From positions 1 to 7,481 of the forward strand of contig CAKSHT010000109.1 of assembly GCA_934457235.1 (NCBI GenBank): a DNA stretch of 7,481 nucleotides. The letters run 5' to 3'. Positions 6,405 through 7,481 of the stretch are shown one piece after another (positions within the stretch are counted from its first letter, which is position 1; every line of letters starts with the position of its first letter). Source of the DNA: an uncultured Oscillospiraceae bacterium. GTDB lineage: Bacteria > Bacillota > Clostridia > Oscillospirales > Ruminococcaceae. The position numbers and the translations under genes are program-made. The notes beneath the pieces are model-generated. The model was not told the DNA's origin. It worked only from the letters and a program-made list of their open reading frames with translations, and searched no databases.

Positions 6405-7316
6405 ATGAAAAAGACCTTTGCGATACCCGCGCTGCTGCTTGCGGCGGCGCTGTTTACCGGCTGTGGCGGGAACGATGATTCCGACGTACCGTCTGAAATA
6501 ATTGTTGATAATTCTGGCATGGCGGAACCGGATAGCTCCGTGTTTCCGGTAAAGCTTGCAGACGGTACTGTGATAGAACATGCTCCGGAAAGTGCGGTGA
6601 GCCTGTCCCCGGCGGCTACTGAGATAATTTCAGAGCTTGGTTTCGGAGAGAAACTCTGCGCTGTCAGCCGTTACTGCGATTATCCGGAAAACGTGTGCTC
6701 CGTTACGGCGGGAAGCAGTGAAAATCCGGATATCGACAAACTGACTGAGCTTTCGCCAGACGTCCTGTTCACGCTTACTCCGCTTGCCGAGCGTGAGAAA
6801 TACGCACTTGAAAGCTCCGGAATAATAGTCGTAGAGCTTTCCGCTCCGGAAACCGCGGAGGAATACGGCGAACTGTATGGCGTGGTCGCGGCGGTGTTCT
6901 CCGGCGGGGAAGCCGGAAATGCGGCCGCCGCAAATGCTGTCCAGTCCTTAAAGGATTCCGCAAAAGACGTAAAGTTCGGTACGTTCGTTTATGTAACGCC
7001 GAAGCTGACGGCGGCGGGTTCGGATACTTTTGAGAGCGCAGTGCTTTCCCTGTGCGGGACGAATCTCTGCACGGCGGAGGGCTACACGTCATCTTCCGAC
7101 GATATCCCGGAAGCCCCGGAGTACATAATCGCGTCCGATGAACTTAAAGTATCGGATATCACCGGAAGCGAGCTTTTCAGCGGAATAGCGCAGGACGCGG
7201 AGATAATTTTCGTGCCGTCCGCGCGGTTTGAGCGCCCGTCCGCCAGGATATCGGAGGTTTATGCGGCAATCAGAAGCGCACTCGCAGGAGCGCCGCAGAC
7301 TGCCGAAGCTGAATAA
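6405..7316 (+). CDS. BtuF-like substrate-binding lipoprotein (ABC importer type, cluster A-II)
   Basis: A 303-residue exported lipoprotein. The N-terminus MKKTFAIPALLLAAALFTGC is a lipoprotein signal peptide with lipobox FTGC, giving lipidation at C20 and anchoring to the outer face of the membrane. A short acidic/Ser linker follows (about 21-45). The remainder resembles helical-backbone metal/vitamin-binding proteins of the BtuF/FhuD type: AVSLSPAATEIISELGFGEKL (64-84), SRYCDYPE (88-95), PDIDKLTELSPDVLF (108-122) and TAAGSDTFESAVLSLCG (202-218) match the conserved blocks, with a connecting helix near 150-185. Cobalamin, haem or ferric-siderophore binding is the family expectation; the ligand cannot be read from sequence. 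Five Cys remain after lipidation (85, 91, 98, 217, 222). An in-frame TTG at 6387 would add six residues before the signal peptide; the ATG at 6405, one base after the DUF815 stop, is preferred. The ribosome binding site is weak (GGA at 6394-6396), suggesting coupled translation. No permease or ATPase gene follows within the window. Confidence 0.88.
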   Translation: MKKTFAIPALLLAAALFTGCGGNDDSDVPSEIIVDNSGMAEPDSSVFPVKLADGTVIEHAPESAVSLSPAATEIISELGFGEKLCAVSRYCDYPENVCSVTAGSSENPDIDKLTELSPDVLFTLTPLAEREKYALESSGIIVVELSAPETAEEYGELYGVVAAVFSGGEAGNAAAANAVQSLKDSAKDVKFGTFVYVTPKLTAAGSDTFESAVLSLCGTNLCTAEGYTSSSDDIPEAPEYIIASDELKVSDITGSELFSGIAQDAEIIFVPSARFERPSARISEVYAAIRSALAGAPQTAEAE

Positions 7317-7378
7317 TAAGGCAACACCGCACAAAGACCATATTTTGTATTTTGTACGCATCTTGCTTGCATCTTTCT

Positions 7379-7438
7379 AGTTTGGCGCAAAAAAATCACA
7401 TGATTGCTCAACGGATATGTTCTGTGTTGCGCCAAACT
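7379..7438. repeat. 12-bp perfect inverted repeat with 36-base spacer
   Basis: AGTTTGGCGCAA (7379-7390) and TTGCGCCAAACT (7427-7438) are perfect inverted copies; the match extends to 13 of 14 including the outer flank. The 36-base spacer contains a small ATCA/TGAT pairing but nothing coding. The structure could be an RNA stem-loop, a protein-binding site or part of a mobile repeat. It lacks a T-run on either side that would make it a standard terminator. Confidence 0.7.
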
Positions 7439-7461
7439 TGCATCTTGCACAATTCGTCCTT

Positions 7462-7479
7462 GCAAGGCGTCAGCCTTGC
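7462..7479. repeat. 7-bp stem, 4-base loop hairpin plus overlapping palindrome
   Basis: GCAAGGC (7462-7468) and GCCTTGC (7473-7479) pair around the loop GTCA. The 10-bp perfect palindrome CCTTGCAAGG (7458-7467) overlaps the left arm, so CCTTGC, GCAAGG and CCTTGC alternate. The window ends 2 bases later, so a following T-run, which would make this a terminator, cannot be seen. Confidence 0.6.
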
Positions 7480-7481
7480 TG

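Larger units (their letters stand above)
7317..7481. repeat. Non-coding, repeat-rich block at the right edge
   Basis: After the lipoprotein stop no plausible gene exists and composition changes from GCG/GCC-rich codons to AT-richer text with recurring short words. CTTGCATCTT occurs as a direct repeat at 7366-7375 and 7437-7446, and GCATCTTGC at 7358-7366 and 7440-7448. These words flank the inverted repeat at 7379-7438. CCTTGC/GCAAGG units recur at 7458-7479. No clear T-tailed terminator for the dusB operon is seen. The block may be an interspersed intergenic repeat or the end of an insertion element whose other end lies outside the window; this is inference. Confidence 0.5.

Noticed and set aside
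7259..7465. 68-codon minus-strand frame across the right-edge repeats
   Set aside because: It runs through the inverted and direct repeats and into the end of the lipoprotein gene, shows no domain, and is best explained as chance translation of a repeat.

Overview
The window reads as a stretch of core chromosome from a Gram-positive anaerobe of the class Clostridia. An Oscillospiraceae/Ruminococcus-like host is my best guess. This rests on the lon-engB gene order typical of Firmicutes, a DUF815 ATPase next to dusB, strong GGAGG-type ribosome binding sites, a lipoprotein export signal, and moderately high GC with many GCG/GCC/CCG codons. The genus is inference; the class is fairly secure.

Left part, minus strand: positions 1-154 hold no gene but contain a hairpin cut by the window edge and an intrinsic terminator. 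Then, transcribed right to left, come lon (ATP-dependent protease) and engB/ysxC (ribosome-assembly GTPase), 8 bases apart. They form a short housekeeping operon with one or two promoters in 3184-3258. Further right, also on the minus strand, is a small integral membrane protein of the DUF1624/HGSNAT-like acyltransferase family.

Middle: 4075-4218 is a divergent intergenic region carrying two back-to-back sigma-A-type promoters, one for the membrane protein and one for the plus-strand operon.

Right part, plus strand: dusB (tRNA dihydrouridine synthase), a DUF815 AAA+ ATPase of unknown role, and a BtuF-like substrate-binding lipoprotein are packed with a 14-base overlap and then a 1-base gap. 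They are almost certainly one transcript with coupled translation. No permease or ABC ATPase for the lipoprotein is present in the window.

The last 165 bases (7317-7481) are non-coding and rich in short direct and inverted repeats. They look like the start of an interspersed or mobile repeat that continues beyond the window.

I see no CRISPR array, tRNA, rRNA, transposase, toxin-antitoxin or defence gene. Most of the window is ordinary housekeeping. The parts most worth a second look are the DUF815/orphan lipoprotein pairing, the divergent promoter, and the repeat structures at both edges.
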